A stretch of DNA of 64,000 nt, taken from contig CP047043.1 of the NCBI GenBank assembly GCA_020541285.1, positions 372,001 to 436,000 of the forward strand, in the 5' to 3' direction. Below are positions 24,089-37,582 of this stretch, in pieces; the first letter of the stretch is position 1; the number at the start of each line of letters is the position of its first letter. Both the position numbers and the translations under genes were made by a program. Source of the DNA: Candidatus Gillettellia adelgis. Its GTDB lineage: Bacteria > Pseudomonadota > Gammaproteobacteria > Enterobacterales > Enterobacteriaceae. The notes below the pieces were generated by a model. That model saw nothing but the letters and a program-made list of their open reading frames with translations. It ran no database searches and was not told the origin of the DNA.

Positions 24089-24162
24089 TGGAGGCGCGTT
24101 CCGGAGTCGAACCGGACTGGACGGATTTGCAATCCGCTACATTACCGCTTTGTTAACGCGCC
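24089..24162 (-). tRNA. cysT: tRNA-Cys (anticodon GCA)
   Basis: GGCGCGTTAACAAAGCGG at the 5' end pairs with CGCGCC before TCCA. Anticodon stem-loop GCGGATTGCAAATCCGT carries GCA. Encoded CCA end. Lies 8 bases upstream of tRNA-Leu, so they are almost certainly co-transcribed. Confidence 0.97.
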
Positions 24163-24214
24163 GTAACAGTACTTACTTATTACGCTAAAGTCAGAATATT
24201 GGTATGATTACATC

Positions 24215-24290
<76 letters not shown>

Positions 24291-24554
24291 ATTTATCCGA
24301 ACCTTCTACATTTTATAACATTCTAGATACTTAAAAAGTATGTATGGTGTAGTTATTTACTTGTTAAAATTATTTTCCATAACAGACGCACGGGTGAGAA
24401 GATTTTATATAGCTATCTTTTATAAATTATTTAAGATATCATTATTAATAATGTTGTTAGTCAACTAATATATGTATTCTACGACTATAATATGACGAGT
24501 CAATAAAATTATTAAGCAATTATATTCTATTTTTGTTTTTTTACAACACCTTGA

Positions 24555-25106
24555 TCAGAGTGAGTTTAGATGGTTTTTCGCTGTTTTTAAATACTGTAGC
24601 ATTGACCAGAAAGTTAGTATCGCTGCGATATATAATAAACTAAATGCTATGTACTCTACAACACGCTCAGGATGCCAAAGTAACCCAATCAATGATACCA
24701 TTTGCATCATTGTTTTCATCTTACCGACCCACGATACAGCTATGCTGTTGTACTTATTAAGTACAGCCATCCATTCACGTAGTGACGAGATAATAATTTC
24801 ACGAGAAATCATAGTGGCTGCTGGCAGGGTGACCCACCAACTATGATAATAATCTATAATTAACACTAATGCTACTGCGATCATTATTTTGTCCGCTACT
24901 GGATCAAGAAATGCTCCAAATTGGGTAGTTTGTCTCCATAGACGAGCTAAAAACCCATCAAACCAGTCAGTTAGAGCAGCACATAGAAAAATAATGGAGC
25001 AAACCATCGGTGACCAGGTGCATGGCAGATAAAATACCAGTGCAAACAATGGGATCAGAAGTACGCGAAACAAAGTAAGCCACGTCGGTATATTCAAGTG
25101 CATCAT
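24555..25106 (-). CDS. pgsA: CDP-diacylglycerol-glycerol-3-phosphate 3-phosphatidyltransferase
   Basis: Inner-membrane enzyme making phosphatidylglycerol phosphate from CDP-diacylglycerol and glycerol-3-phosphate. 183 aa against 182 in E. coli. The CDP-alcohol phosphotransferase motif is complete: [20 protein letters not shown] followed by [26 protein letters not shown] is conserved, and there are about four membrane segments. Two adjacent ATGs (25106, 25103) are possible; the second fits the family start (M[11 protein letters not shown]) equally well. Followed by the tRNA cluster; the uvrC upstream is dead. Confidence 0.97.
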   Translation of the reverse strand: MMHLNIPTWLTLFRVLLIPLFALVFYLPCTWSPMVCSIIFLCAALTDWFDGFLARLWRQTTQFGAFLDPVADKIMIAVALVLIIDYYHSWWVTLPAATMISREIIISSLREWMAVLNKYNSIAVSWVGKMKTMMQMVSLIGLLWHPERVVEYIAFSLLYIAAILTFWSMLQYLKTAKNHLNSL

Positions 25107-25149
25107 TCTAGGGTATGTCTGACTGGAGTTAGAGTTATTAATATGTTGC

Positions 25150-25450
25150 TATATTGCTATCAGTGTTTCAATGCATTCTGGATTTTTTTGCTAATGTATT
25201 TAAAATCTTTAGTACTTTGGTGATCTTCTTAATGTTGTGAGCTACTCATCGTTTCAGCACCTATATATTTTAATAGTAGTGATTTTATTGTAGATGAAAA
25301 TTCTTCATTAGTTTAATGTACTAGCATCGATTGCCTTTCTGTTGCTGACTGTGTGTAGTAAATTGCATGATTACGTACATTGTCTTGAATAGAACGCATG
25401 AGATGTAGTACTAGTACACTTAATGGAAGTGCAGTATCTTCACTGTTTAT
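25150..25450 (-). pseudogene. uvrC: uvrC relic (3' part), excinuclease subunit C
   Basis: Upstream of pgsA, where enterobacteria have uvrC, the minus strand reads LPLSVLVLHLMRSIQDNVR then NHAIYYTQSA. This aligns with UvrC [20 protein letters not shown] and HAIGGHRKKR. Nearer the end VAHNIKKITKVLKILNTLAKK follows the ending [20 protein letters not shown], then LKH-stop after a small deletion. An in-frame stop and frameshifts interrupt it. The full relic should extend to about 27.0 kb, but I verified only this part. Confidence 0.85.
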
Positions 25451-28400
25451 CTAAAATAACATCTTAATCTGATTGGTGAATAAGTGTTGCAGAAAACTCA
25501 GCTGTAGCTTATTTGGAAATTCTACCTTACATACAGTGAATCCAGCACCTGAATCGCTATATCTAGTAGTCCTATACCTGCTCAGAGATAAAAATGACAT
25601 TCAGAATTTTTTGCCTTTCTTACTGTAGTGTTATCTAATATTTTGCTATAACTGCATCGTGATCTCTTGGAATAATATCAGTAATACGATGGTATCTACA
25701 CTACGAGTGAGTGATATGTGTTTATCAAAAAAACTATATAGGCAGTTAATATTTTTGCCTCATAATGTAACGAATGTCAAAAAACTTTTATTTGATTAAA
25801 TATCAAAATATTAAGAACTTTTTTACTTTTACTAATTTTTATAAATTTTTTATCGCTTAAGTTTTTACGTAAGATGATCTCTATGTTAATGCATATTTAC
25901 TATGAATATAAGTGCAGTTCTAACGAAGTTGATGATGGATATGAATAGTATATCTCTAATTTAGAAAGTACGTAGTTACTGGTCATCTCTTTTATCTCAT
26001 GTGCAATCTAGTAGGGTATGTGATGATATGATACGCATCTGAATACTCTATGAATACACTGATCTACATATACCTCTGCGATTTTATATGTTTTATTTGT
26101 TATATGTAATAGTTATGTATCCTAACTAGAGAATAATAGATGTACATATTCTATTTCTTTTTTGTGCTTTCTGTATTTACTTCTCAATCATCTATAGTCT
26201 TAGGCGGTAGTTCATGTTTGATTGAGAAAACTATGTAATTGATTATAGTATAATGTTTAATATTAGCGGAGTGAAATAATGCTAGCAGCAGCGCCAATGT
26301 TGTATGTACAAAAGAGGAATTAAACAGAACACAATATGCTCTACGAGCATGTCGTGAACTGCAATATGTTTTAGTCGTGATAATTTTGCATGTTAAGAAT
26401 GATTAAAAAATTTTTATGTTATAAAACATTATATTAATGCTGATGCTATTGCACATAGAAATGCTCTGATAAGAGTCTTGTATTTCAGTTGAGGTTCTTG
26501 TTTATATCAACGTAAATAATATTTTAGCTAATGAGTTAGTTGGTCAGTTAGTATCTGTTAATAAAAGTAGTTAGCAAGATGTGGTGTAGGTCGTTGGTTT
26601 TAAAGATATAAAATAAAGGATACCAGTGGTATTATATATACAATCAACTCGAGGTTGATGTACAAAAGTACTTAGAAATTTTTAGCATTCAAGCATTTAT
26701 GTATAGTTTAAAACATTTCGTATTAAATAAGTTACATCAAACAACTAATATGTTCATAGTATATTGCTACTATTGTTAATGGTAATGCATATGCGATAGC
26801 GATGCATGTTCATTGTCTTACAGGAGGTGAAAGCTTTCATTCTTCTGAGATCTTGTTAACCTGCTCATGCGTTGATATTAGTGTGATTTGTACTTTACAT
26901 GTAGAGACGTTACTTAACAGAGTTACTATTTTAAATTCTAAAAGACTTAACATAGTCGATTACATTATGTGAAAAGCGATATAAGTCCCTTGATATTCAT
27001 TGAATGTCAGGGGCCTGATTATGCCTTATAGAAGAGTGGTCGTTTCTAAGTTTAAGATATCTCATTGTTACATCTGTGTGACTTTATTAAAGAATACATT
27101 TATTGATGCTGCACTGCTTTAAATAGTACTTTATGTATTGAGATAACTCTAGTATTTACCACGAAAAACTTTGAACTTATTATCGAGCGTTAGGAAGTGC
27201 TCATACATATCTACTTCAAAATATTACGATAGGCGACATACAAACAGACGACTTCGGTTATGCTGATTTCTTAAAACCCAATCAATAAAATGTTTAATTC
27301 AGATTTTTTCTATATAAGACTTTTATGTGTAGTACGTTAACCAGTACTTAAATAATAACAAGAGGTTCAATCTAATATAAAATCTACAATAGCTCTATTC
27401 GTATATCATACACCACGTATCCAACAGATAAACTGTTATTAATTATGCAGATAACATGATCTTGGTGATTATGGATGGCCAGGCATATGCGATAGCACTT
27501 TAGGTGTAATACAATGACTACACTATAGGTTTATCTGTACAAAAGTCATGTAGTGTATTATAAAATATAGTAAATTTGTACAATAATACAAGTACAAAAC
27601 TAATACAGCAGAATAGGAATAAGTAGTGAATTTCATTCACTACAATACTCCTTTAATATAAAGAGTATTGTAGGTATATGTTTGTATTCGTGTTAGAAAA
27701 TGCAGCGGGTAACCACATGTACTCGTCGCACCATCCAGTATTATACTAAGTACCAACTTTAGTAATATAGTTAGCGCATTTATCCGTAGATATAAAATCA
27801 TTAGTAGTAAATATTACTTTATTTCAATTGCAGAAGTTTTTTCAATAAGGAAGAAGATATAATCTTAATTATAACTGCAGTTTTAAGGCAGATAAAAAAA
27901 AGAGTGATCAGTCGGAAATAGATTTTATAGTACTTGCACTAAGATGTACAATAAATCGCATTGATATGTTTATTACACTGAGAGTGATATTTACTGAGGT
28001 AAGCAATATTCATTAATACAGACAGCTAATACGCGGTCGCTTTAACACCATCGTTAGTATGAGGACGGTTACATTGTATTTTAAATAAAACCTAAAACCT
28101 TTGAGCATGAGTTGTTTGAATAAAATTCAGCATGGAAAACAGCCTAATAATTCTTGGCTCAATTCTATTCAAATAAAAAAAGCAAAACAAAGAGGGTCAA
28201 GGTTAGTCAAGTGTCAGTAAATGCAATACTCAATCTCCAAAAGATTTAGGAGCCGAATTGGTTAGTTGAGAAAAAATAAGTTAAATTTATATTGTTAAAT
28301 TGCGATCTATATACTGCTGTTGAATTAGCATAGAAGATTAAGAAAGAAGAAGGATGTCGCTAGCTGCGACATATTGAGAAAAATGTAAGCACTTGTGATT

Positions 28401-29148
28401 TAAGGTTTATATAATTACGCTAGAAAAGCTAAACACGTCTAGCATCAACAATCTGTGCTTTTCAAAAGCTCAAGTACTACGCAAATATTTAGTGGAAGCA
28501 GGCAATACTATCACCCCAACGATATTACTTCTACATTTTAAGGATGATGGTAAACGACGTTTATTATCTCGCAACGCGCAGAAAGAGAAAACTACCAAAA
28601 GTCACTTACATTTTATCGTCAAGTATTCCGTTTCTTCGAAATTTTCAAGAGGTGGTGGAATAATCCTAAGCATTACTTATGAATTAGCTAACTGCAGTTC
28701 TAGCGATGTATCAAGTCATTGCTATATTGTTGTCACTATCAAAAAACTGTAATTATCATTAGACTTAAACTGTAATATAGAGTGTCTGTATTAAGGTATG
28801 GTACTTACTTTGAGTGATTTTATCCCAGTCCACTTGAGACTGCATGAGAGTTAGATAATTCATTTCTGTAGTGATTTCCTTACATCAGTACTCCAGGTTA
28901 ATGAGTTGCATTTATAAAATTTCATGTCTTACTCAGTGTAAAAGTTAAGGAAATCCGTTTCTAATTACTATGAGTATATTGCTGTTTTTCTGTAAAGAAA
29001 TACGAGAGTTTTATTTAATCTAATGCTGTAATAAATCAAGAAAAACTAAGAATTATAGGTATTTCTATGAGTTAATAAACGGGTATTATTCTCTTTAGGA
29101 GATGTTGATCTAAAGATAGCCAAGCTATATAATATTAGATGAATTTTA
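25451..29148. other. Eroded gap, uvrC body to cvrA
   Basis: The first 1.5 kb is presumably the rest of uvrC, with uvrY expected beyond it by synteny; neither was verified base by base. An 86-codon plus-strand frame at 28492-28752 is the longest frame here. It has no recognisable domain and no strong ribosome-binding site, so I do not call it a gene. Confidence 0.45.
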
Positions 29149-30867
29149 TTAATTGATAATTTTTACGCCAATTTTGCTAACTTGATTGCCAGCCATTTCG
29201 GCAATTGTCCAGATCAGACCTTCCCATTCTACTTGATCGCCAATAACTGGCTCACCACCAATTAATTGAACAATAAATTGACCAAGAGTTTGTTGATCAT
29301 CTATATTGCTCTTTAAGTTTAGGCCGTAAATCTGTGAGATATTACTTAAGTAGGTATCTGATTGTAGAAGGAAATCACCAAAAAAACGTTCATCGAAGGT
29401 AACAGTTGATGCCTGGCTAAAGAGTTTACCAAGTACTGGTAAATCATGTTGATGTCCAATGACGCATAGGATATCATTTTCACGAAGTCGAGTGCTTCCG
29501 CTGGGGTGCAATAGTTTTTTGCCTCGGAATAGCGTAGTAACACGTGTGTTGGGGGGCATTTTTAACTCACGTAGTGTAATACCAACGCACCAGTTTTCTA
29601 CTGAGAGTTGATACACAAATTGTTCCCATTGGTTTTCTGGATATACGTCCAGCCCTACTCGCGAAATTGGTGTGAGCGCTGGAGGCACAATTACTTTTGC
29701 TTTTTTAGCGGCAAATGACACAGTAGTGCCTTGTAGTAATAGTGACACTAGTACTATAAAAAAGGCCAAGTTGAAGAATAACTGCGCATTTGGTAATCCA
29801 GCCATCATCGGAAATACTGCTAATATTACTGGAACAGCACCCCGTAAACCAACCCAGGCGATAAAGCACCGTTCACGCAGAGCAAAGCTGCGGAATGGTA
29901 ACAAACCAATAAAAACTGAAAGTGGGCGGGCTAATAGAATCATCCACAGTGATAGTAGTAGAGCAGGAATAGCGATTGGCAACAATTCATGTGGATTAAG
30001 TAATAACCCTAATACTAGAAACATACCAATTTGACTTAACCAAGCCATCCCATCAAAGGTTTGCACAATACCATGTCGGTTTCGGATTGGTCGGTTGCCT
30101 AACAGCAATCCGCATAAATAAACGGCTAAAATTCCGCTGCCATTTAGCGCGGTAGTTAGAGCAAATAATAATATACCACCACTAACGGCTAGAAGTGGAT
30201 ACAAGCCTTCGGCTAGCTTAATATGATTAATTAACGTCAATAATAGCCAACCACCGCCAAGACCAAAAATAATCCCCATACCAAATTGTTGAATTAGATG
30301 TATCGGGAACATCCAACTCAGTGTAGTTGTACTTGCGGAGATCATTGCAATTAGAGTAATAGTAAGAAAAACCGCCATTGGATCATTGCTACCAGATTCA
30401 ATTTCTAACGTGGCGCTAACCCGTTCATTTAGACCTTTTCCACCTAGCAGTGAAAATACTGCAGCAGCATCAGTAGATCCGATAATAGCACCAATTAGTA
30501 ATCCTTGAAGAAAATCAAGATTAAATAACCAGGCAGCAGCCATTCCAGTTAATCCGGCTGTAATAACCACACCGATAGTGGCGAGAGAAAGTGCTGGCCA
30601 AAGAGCAACGCGAAAGGAACTAACGCAGGTGCGCATGCCTCCATCAAGAAGAATGACCGCTAATGCTAAATTACTAACTAGATAAGCTAATGAATAATTA
30701 TTAAAAATAATACCACCTGGGCCATCTACGCCCGCTAGCATACCGATTGCTAGGAATATTACTAGGATAGGAATACCGAGACGAGAAGAAAATGAACTCA
30801 AAAGAATACTTGAGCCTACCAGTACGGCACCGACAATGAAGAGGTTGTTAATGGTGCTCGTATCCAA
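29149..30867 (-). CDS. cvrA: K+/H+ antiporter CvrA/NhaP2
   Basis: Inner-membrane CPA1-family cation/proton antiporter for potassium and pH homeostasis and volume control. 572 aa against 578 in E. coli. About 12 hydrophobic segments span residues 1-390 and include [40 protein letters not shown] and [17 protein letters not shown] cytosolic RCK-C/TrkA-C domain (about 400-490, [10 protein letters not shown]) and a C-terminal region with [16 protein letters not shown] follow. TCTCCT-complement ribosome-binding site ahead of the ATG. A large gene kept intact between two long eroded stretches. Confidence 0.95.
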   Translation of the reverse strand: MDTSTINNLFIVGAVLVGSSILLSSFSSRLGIPILVIFLAIGMLAGVDGPGGIIFNNYSLAYLVSNLALAVILLDGGMRTCVSSFRVALWPALSLATIGVVITAGLTGMAAAWLFNLDFLQGLLIGAIIGSTDAAAVFSLLGGKGLNERVSATLEIESGSNDPMAVFLTITLIAMISASTTTLSWMFPIHLIQQFGMGIIFGLGGGWLLLTLINHIKLAEGLYPLLAVSGGILLFALTTALNGSGILAVYLCGLLLGNRPIRNRHGIVQTFDGMAWLSQIGMFLVLGLLLNPHELLPIAIPALLLSLWMILLARPLSVFIGLLPFRSFALRERCFIAWVGLRGAVPVILAVFPMMAGLPNAQLFFNLAFFIVLVSLLLQGTTVSFAAKKAKVIVPPALTPISRVGLDVYPENQWEQFVYQLSVENWCVGITLRELKMPPNTRVTTLFRGKKLLHPSGSTRLRENDILCVIGHQHDLPVLGKLFSQASTVTFDERFFGDFLLQSDTYLSNISQIYGLNLKSNIDDQQTLGQFIVQLIGGEPVIGDQVEWEGLIWTIAEMAGNQVSKIGVKIIN

Positions 30868-32335
30868 AATGATTTTCTCCTAAGACTGGGAAGAGTAGTG
30901 TTTATGAGTGCGGTTGCTAATAATGATAATGTGTTTTGATAGTAAAAACACCAAGTCTGATTATCAAAAGGATAGACTGTTATTTTTGTTTAGTGATAAT
31001 GTGTTTTATAATGGTGAAAAGCCATAAAATCTGTATCTCTCACCTATATCATGAGTCAAGCGTACTTGTGTTGTATACAACTATCTGTTGTCGTGGAAGA
31101 AGAAAAGTTATATTCAGCAACCTATTTTCTAGCTCGAAGTATTCCCTTACTTTAATAATGAAAGCAGGTCTGGAGTATTGCTTGCTTGTATGGGATGGTA
31201 GGAAAACAGTATAGAAGTATGCTAATGTACTGCATGTAATAAAAGATATAGAGAAAATGCGACAAACCTAATAAATATCTACAAACAGTTTGTATGACAA
31301 TAGTACTATAAATAAGCCGTATACCATCGTAGTATAACATACAAGGTATGTTTTAAAAGATTACTAGAAGATTAACTGCATCTGAATAGATTGAGTATAT
31401 ATTTGCCTATTGTTATATCAAGTTTTATATCAGATTATGATAAAAATCGACGATGTTTTTTGCTGTTGTGGGTATTGTGTTTGCAGATCAGTAGACTGAT
31501 CTATATCATGTGGTTTTAGTTTCTGATAATCTTTAGAGAGTACAACCATCATGAGTTATTATGTGCTAGATTTCTTATAATAATTTTAGTGACGCATACA
31601 TTTTGTTAGCTGAATTATAGATATTATGTATATATGGCGTATTTATTGTCCCGAGTCTCTGATTGCTGGTTGATACATTTATACATATTTGTTTTACGTC
31701 TTTTTTATATAATAGACTAAGCGTCTTTTTGATGTAAACAATGCGGTTTAAATATGTAATAATATCTGAACTCGTCAAGTATATCTTTTGCCATTTATCA
31801 GTGAAGTTTTAAAGATAATATAGATACTCAAGCAAAGATAATTCGTTACATAGCTAATAGATTCTATAATCTATGTTATGTACATATAACATGCTACAAG
31901 GCCCTATTACTGTTTTGTAGTTATTATCTAGGTGCTTTGTATCTATGTCTGTGAAAACTACATACATATAAAGAACCTAAGCCGTCAGATCGGACTTTCT
32001 ATCTTACATAATAAGACAATAGCTTTATATAGTTATACTTGTTGTGTCTATCTATTAATGATAGTGCGTATAAATTTTTTCTATTGCTTGAAAGCAGTTT
32101 TAATTAACATATTCCAAAATCAGCTGTACTAACAATGAGCAAGGAACTTTGACAATCTTATGCATAACTTTAATGTTGTATATCTTTTAGGATAAAATGC
32201 ACTAATAACACGTATAATACGTTGGATGATCTAATCATACAGTAATTATCTTAAAAACATATAATGATATTAAGTAAAATAACATTGATGATACATATTG
32301 TATCTAGCTTACCGATTAAACGAAGGAATGTCTAA
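30868..32335. other. Eroded gap between cvrA and hinT
   Basis: Only short frames without motifs. dadX/dadA adjoin cvrA in E. coli, but no trace was recognised. The last 15 bases hold the hinT ribosome-binding site (GAAGGAA). Confidence 0.45.
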
Positions 32336-32716
32336 ATGGCTATCGAAACAATTTTTAGCAAAATTATCCGACGAGAAAGTCCTGCTGACATAGTGTATCA
32401 AGATGCATTGGTTACAGCTTTTCGTAATATATCACCTCAGGCTCCTATTCATATACTAATTGTTCCAAATGTTTTAATTCCTACTGTCAATGATGTTACG
32501 ATCGAGCACGAGGAAGCTCTAGGTAGAATCATTACTGTTGCCGCGAGAATTGCCTCACAGGAAGGTATAGCTAAAGATGGCTACCGCTTAATCTTTAATT
32601 GCAATAAAAATGCCGGCCAAGAGGTCTACCATATTCATATGCATTTGATTGGTGGTTGTGCGCTGGGACCGATGGTATCACGTTTTCTACAAAATCATCT
32701 ACATACTATGCCTTAG
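32336..32716 (+). CDS. hinT: HIT-family purine nucleoside phosphoramidase
   Basis: Hydrolyses adenosine phosphoramidates and aminoacyl-adenylates. 126 aa against 119 in E. coli. The start [22 protein letters not shown] and the catalytic histidine-triad motif [10 protein letters not shown] near the C-terminus are diagnostic. GAAGGAA lies 8 bases before the ATG. It stands alone: the ycfL-lpoB-thiK-nagZ genes that follow it in E. coli are not recognisable. Confidence 0.96.
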   Translation: MAIETIFSKIIRRESPADIVYQDALVTAFRNISPQAPIHILIVPNVLIPTVNDVTIEHEEALGRIITVAARIASQEGIAKDGYRLIFNCNKNAGQEVYHIHMHLIGGCALGPMVSRFLQNHLHTMP

Positions 32717-33730
32717 GCATTTAAGTAGACGTTTAACGCAATGCGAAGTATCTTCAGCTTAATAAGGTGTATATGTTTATTATGGAAATTGGTGTATATG
32801 TGAGGTTCTCTTAATTATTTTAGTCATCTAGGAGTAGTAGTCACCGCAAATAAAATAAATTTATCTCTAAGGTTTAGCTTGTAGTTCAGTGCAGAAAGCT
32901 TTTTCAATGGGTTCTAAATTGATATAGCCAATTATTATTTATATTCTATAAATTGTAATATGTTTGCATATGAGTATATGTTTCGGGATAAAATCCTATT
33001 TTAAATAGCTAGTTTTACTATGACAGTAAAATTGCGATGGTCTAAGACGATTTAACAGCTAACTGTTTCGTATAAGTATAATAACGCTAAAGCGATTGTA
33101 ATAATAGATAAAATACTGACTAATTCTATAACATTATTATATAATATAAGAGGAAAAGAAATACGATGATTACCGAAAGCGTCAGTGGAGTACAAATATT
33201 GTAGAATTTTTTTTGACAGAATACGTATTGATTATAGTATGTTAGTGTTTTACTAAAGTAGGATTTGTCAAATATATGATATTCAAAGTAGTAAGGAACG
33301 CTGTAAGGATTGTGTTTTATGACGGAAGTTTAATATCATATTCATTGACCTAATTGTTTTACCAGCCACGAACTGAATCACTTGATTGATTGATTCTTAT
33401 AATATGAATGAGGCGTAAGTTACATACTATGCATTGCGAGATTTTTGTACATGCGAGTTATGTGTTATTTTTATTGCCAGTTTATTCTTAGCTCAGGAGA
33501 ATTGATTAATAGTTAATGATTTAATGAACTTTGTCTATGTTTTAAAATGCATCAACCGTTAGAAAAGATCAAAACAACCCTTAATATATCAGATATGACT
33601 ATTATGTGATAATAAAATGCATACTATTATTACCTTTTTCGTTAGTGATGCGAAGCTTTGTATTTTATAAGCCGAAATTACATGCTATATAGAGTATAAT
33701 CTATGCTTTAGACGTCTGCGCGCGATGCGC

Positions 33731-33758
33731 AATACCGCATCTTGCAAGATGCGGTATT
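33731..33758. repeat. Perfect 28-bp palindrome
   Basis: Half site AATACCGCATCTTG is mirrored exactly. It could fold into a 12-bp stem with a TGCA loop. The surrounding bases (cgcgcgatgcgc before, gactccttcgctgccg after) are also GC-richer than the region. No T-run on either side. Confidence 0.75.
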
Positions 33759-36307
33759 GGAAGTAGACTCCTTCGCTGCCGTGAAGATTAATTACTATAG
33801 CACCTATAAACAAGTGATCGATAAAATGCTATGTGATTAATAATGTCATGCAACATATTTAGTATGTTAAGTATGTTTTTGCATAAAAACCATTGCGATG
33901 ATCTTAGTACTCAGTGATTTAAGCACCATTATATCAATCAATTCTTTATTACCTAAACAAGTAATATTCAATGAGCATTTAAAATTTTACGCTATTCCAC
34001 TAAGCAGATCTCTTATCAATATAGTTTATTTCAGCTATACTAAAAACTAGTGGTATTTACGGAGAGGATATAGAGGATATAAAAGAACTATTAGATGTAC
34101 ACAGTTATTAGTTGTAAAGACACTGCATGCAATTTTAGAATCTATAACAAATATAGATATAATAAAGGTGAAATGCAGTATTTCGTATAAAGTTGTGGTG
34201 TTTTGAATTTAAAATGCCTACGGTGTAATTGTTTCTATCTATTATAGGAACACTAAATGCACGATGCATTGTAATAAAATATACAGAGTGGTAGTTATTA
34301 GAGTAGTTGTATTGGGAGCTAAGTTCCTGATAAACTACAAATATTCCAGATTAAAAAGTACTAACTGTTTTGTGCACTATATAGATGATAGTTATATAAA
34401 AAAGTTAAGTATCGTGCTAGACGCTTTTAGTTGTTAAAGATAGGAACGTTATAAATTCGAAGAATGAAACAATAGTAGGACACTGTATAAATACAGTAAA
34501 ATTAATCATTTTATGTTAATAAGGATATCTACATGTCTAATGCTATAGACGCTTTAATGAATACATATTTAAAGTTGCTTTTAAAGCAGCATAAGTGATA
34601 TTAATTTTTAACCAGTCTTATACAACTTAAGCTATATATTGTGGTATGAGACGCTTGGTATTTATTAAGATACTATCTTTAACGAAAAGGGATATATGGT
34701 TAATATTGCTGTTAATTGATAAATAAGTTAATTATAAGTGTAAACAGCAGATAACAAACCTAAAATATAGAGTGTAAAATTATGATAATAGTTGATGCTC
34801 TATATATTAAATATATTTAACAGTTTTCAGTGGTCAATCAACGTGTAGTGCAAGATTTGTTTACATTAGTATGCTGTCTTTTAATGTTCATTTTATGGTT
34901 ATCTTCAAAGCTAAACCCATGATCACGTTATTATATCGAAAACTGAGTTTAACATGTAGTTTATTTCTTGTAGTACAGTCCACATGCAATACTATTAATT
35001 GCTTGCGTTAGGAACAGCGTGTTTGCTATAACTTTTATTTATAATTATCATAGATAATTAGCAAATTATTATAGTGAGCAACTGAACATAATATATAATA
35101 TTGCGTTAGTAGATTAGGTATAATAATTTATCTAAATAAGGAAATAGTTAGTGATTTTAAAAGTGTATTAAAATCTTAAGATTAACGGTGTATATTATCT
35201 GCTAGTAGTAATTTACTTTTGCAAAATAAAGTGTTGGTACGATCAACCGTTTACTAACTGCGTTTGATAGAGACAGTACTGTAAAGCTTAATATTATTTT
35301 ACATGAGTAGGTAATAAAATTAGCATAATGCAGTAATCGATTTCGTAGTGGTTGCTAGGTGGTTTTAGAATGATTCTTTTCTTCATGGCTAAATTGCTAA
35401 CGAAGAACAGATTATTCTCTTGTGCCTCAAGGATTACCAATTAAGATTGGGGCTTCGCCCTGTTACATAAAATAGTTACATTGTTCTAACGTTTACCCCA
35501 CAAAAATGCTCAGAGCATGGCGAATTATTAGCTTTCCTAGGTTGTTATCCTTAAATATCAATAAACACCTTAATAGCAAATGAACTAGCATTGATCAAAT
35601 GTAAGTCAGCTACTCAAGGGATCAGAGAAGTTAGTTTGATTGCAGCCAACGTCGTGAATAGGATTACTGTGTCTACTAGATGTACTTTTGTATCGAACAC
35701 GCCATCAAAATTTTGCATATGAGGTCCGTGTAGTTCTTGACAGGAATGGCACTCAAACACGAAAGACTTGATTGATGTAGCTAGTGCCGTAAGAGCTCTA
35801 AATTAAGAGCAATGAGTGAATTCATGTATTTAACCTCATAATTTAAAAAATTAAAAAGGCCTTTATTTTATGAAATATTTAGTGAATACGCCACGAGTAA
35901 CACTGGAATATTTATCAATTAGAATATTGAACAGTGATAAAACACTCTTTTATCACCTATATTGATATTTCTTACCTGGTGAACGCTGCTTGGTTTTTTT
36001 GATTTTTATCGTCATTAAATTGACGATTATACTAAAAGAAAACACTGAGATCAGTTGTAGTACTTATACAGCAAATTATAAAATATACATTAGATGAACA
36101 GGTTATTTTCTATCATAGAAGGCAATATTATTGCTATGTTAATGAATAAATAATGGTATATTAAACGGAGGAATATTATCTTTTTAAAAGATCTTTTGTG
36201 GCGCAGTTTTTATGAGCATATTGGCACTAAACAATGCATCGAAAACTGGTTAAAAGTATCACTATCTTGCTTCTATTATCGTAATATTTAGATTAAAATA
36301 TTATGAA

Positions 36308-36336
36308 GCTGACCCCGAAAAATTTGGGTACGATAA
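36308..36336. other. Possible insertion-sequence end (very tentative)
   Basis: gctgaccccgaaaaatttgg resembles the terminal bases of some IS3-family elements, which often begin TG-A/C-CTGACCCC-AAAA. No second end, transposase frame or target duplication was found, so this may be chance. Confidence 0.15.
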
Positions 36337-37582
36337 GTACGTTATACCAAAATCTGCCTAGAGAGAAAATCTCGGTAGTTATATTAATGCTAAAGTTTAT
36401 CAAAAATAACACCTAAATTTATATCGGTAACATAATAAATTATTTTTTAGTATTAAGTTTTTATTTCAGTTATTTCACTGTATTAGTCTAACAGCAACTA
36501 ATCTAAGTGAGTATATAATGCTCACTATAAGTTTTATATACAGAATATTCTTTTGCGATACGATTAAAGATTTTGTAGAAGATATAGAATGATTAGACTA
36601 TTCTCTTCGCTCTACTTGCTTCTTCAAGTGAATGAAGTATATGCTGAATAGACATTGGTATTTTATAAACGACTATTAGTGTCGCAAATAAATTTATTTC
36701 TTTTTTCTTTGTTACTACCGTAATGCAGACCTTACATTATTTTTTTAAAGGCGTCTTATTTATTGATAAGGATGTTGAAATTTACAGTATCGAACAAATA
36801 ATATTTTATAAAAATTAGAAGATGTTATGCATAAAAACGCTATAAATTCGCTAACTATTGCGTTGGTAATATTACTTAGATTTGGTGCTCTATAATGTTT
36901 ACAAAATTGCAATTTTCGATGGCTACCATTGTTTAGGATTGTTTGATAAACCTTAAGTAATATGTCAGTGTTGTAATGTATAGTATATGCATGCTATTAA
37001 CGTATAGCGTAGGGTTAATAACCCAAGTATTTTTAGTTTTTATAGCATTTTACAAAAATCTATAATGTTTAGGCTTTATTAATAAAATATATTAAATAAT
37101 TTTATAGTTTTTGTGATGTTAGCGTAGTGGTTAAGTTAATTTATCGTAGTATAGTGATATTGTTTAATTAACGCATTCATTCAACAAAGGTATGCTACGT
37201 GGATACAAGGTTCTTGGTGAGGTAATCAAGATGTTTATTGTTTTATCTTACAATTAGATAGTGATTAGATGTTTTTTAAGTTTGGGTGTTTTGTAATACA
37301 AAATATTAATGTATTAATATAGAAAAGACTATAATAGTAAAGCACCGGTAGGATTATAGTAAACCTCTGATTTTGAAAAGCTTGTAATAGCTTTACACTA
37401 TTATTTTTTTTATATCCTGACATCTGCATATGTAAGAGAATATATTTATCATGTATTTGTCAGTGCACTTAACATTGATAATTATAAAATAAACTTTCCA
37501 TAAATAAGGTTCTGAAATTACTGAGAGTTATAATTGTTGTAGTATTTACTATATTTCGCGTGTGTTGTGTTAATAATAAATA

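Larger units (their letters stand above)
32717..37582. other. Longest gene-free stretch, 4.9 kb
   Basis: No intact gene. Local pockets of higher GC occur at 33710-33790 (around a palindrome) and 35420-35800. In the latter the plus strand reads LVPQGLPIKIGASPCYIK near 35417-35470, an unidentified protein fragment. At 36187-36240 KDLLWRSFYEHIGTKQ is another unidentified readable stretch. By synteny ycfL/lpoB/thiK/nagZ (after hinT) or aspC (after ycbL) could have stood here. Confidence 0.45.

Noticed and set aside
28492-28752. 86-codon plus-strand frame in the uvrC-cvrA gap
   Set aside because: No recognisable domain, no good ribosome-binding site, and length expected by chance in such a gap.
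29672-30034. 120-codon frame antisense to cvrA
   Set aside because: Shadow of the conserved antiporter frame on the other strand.
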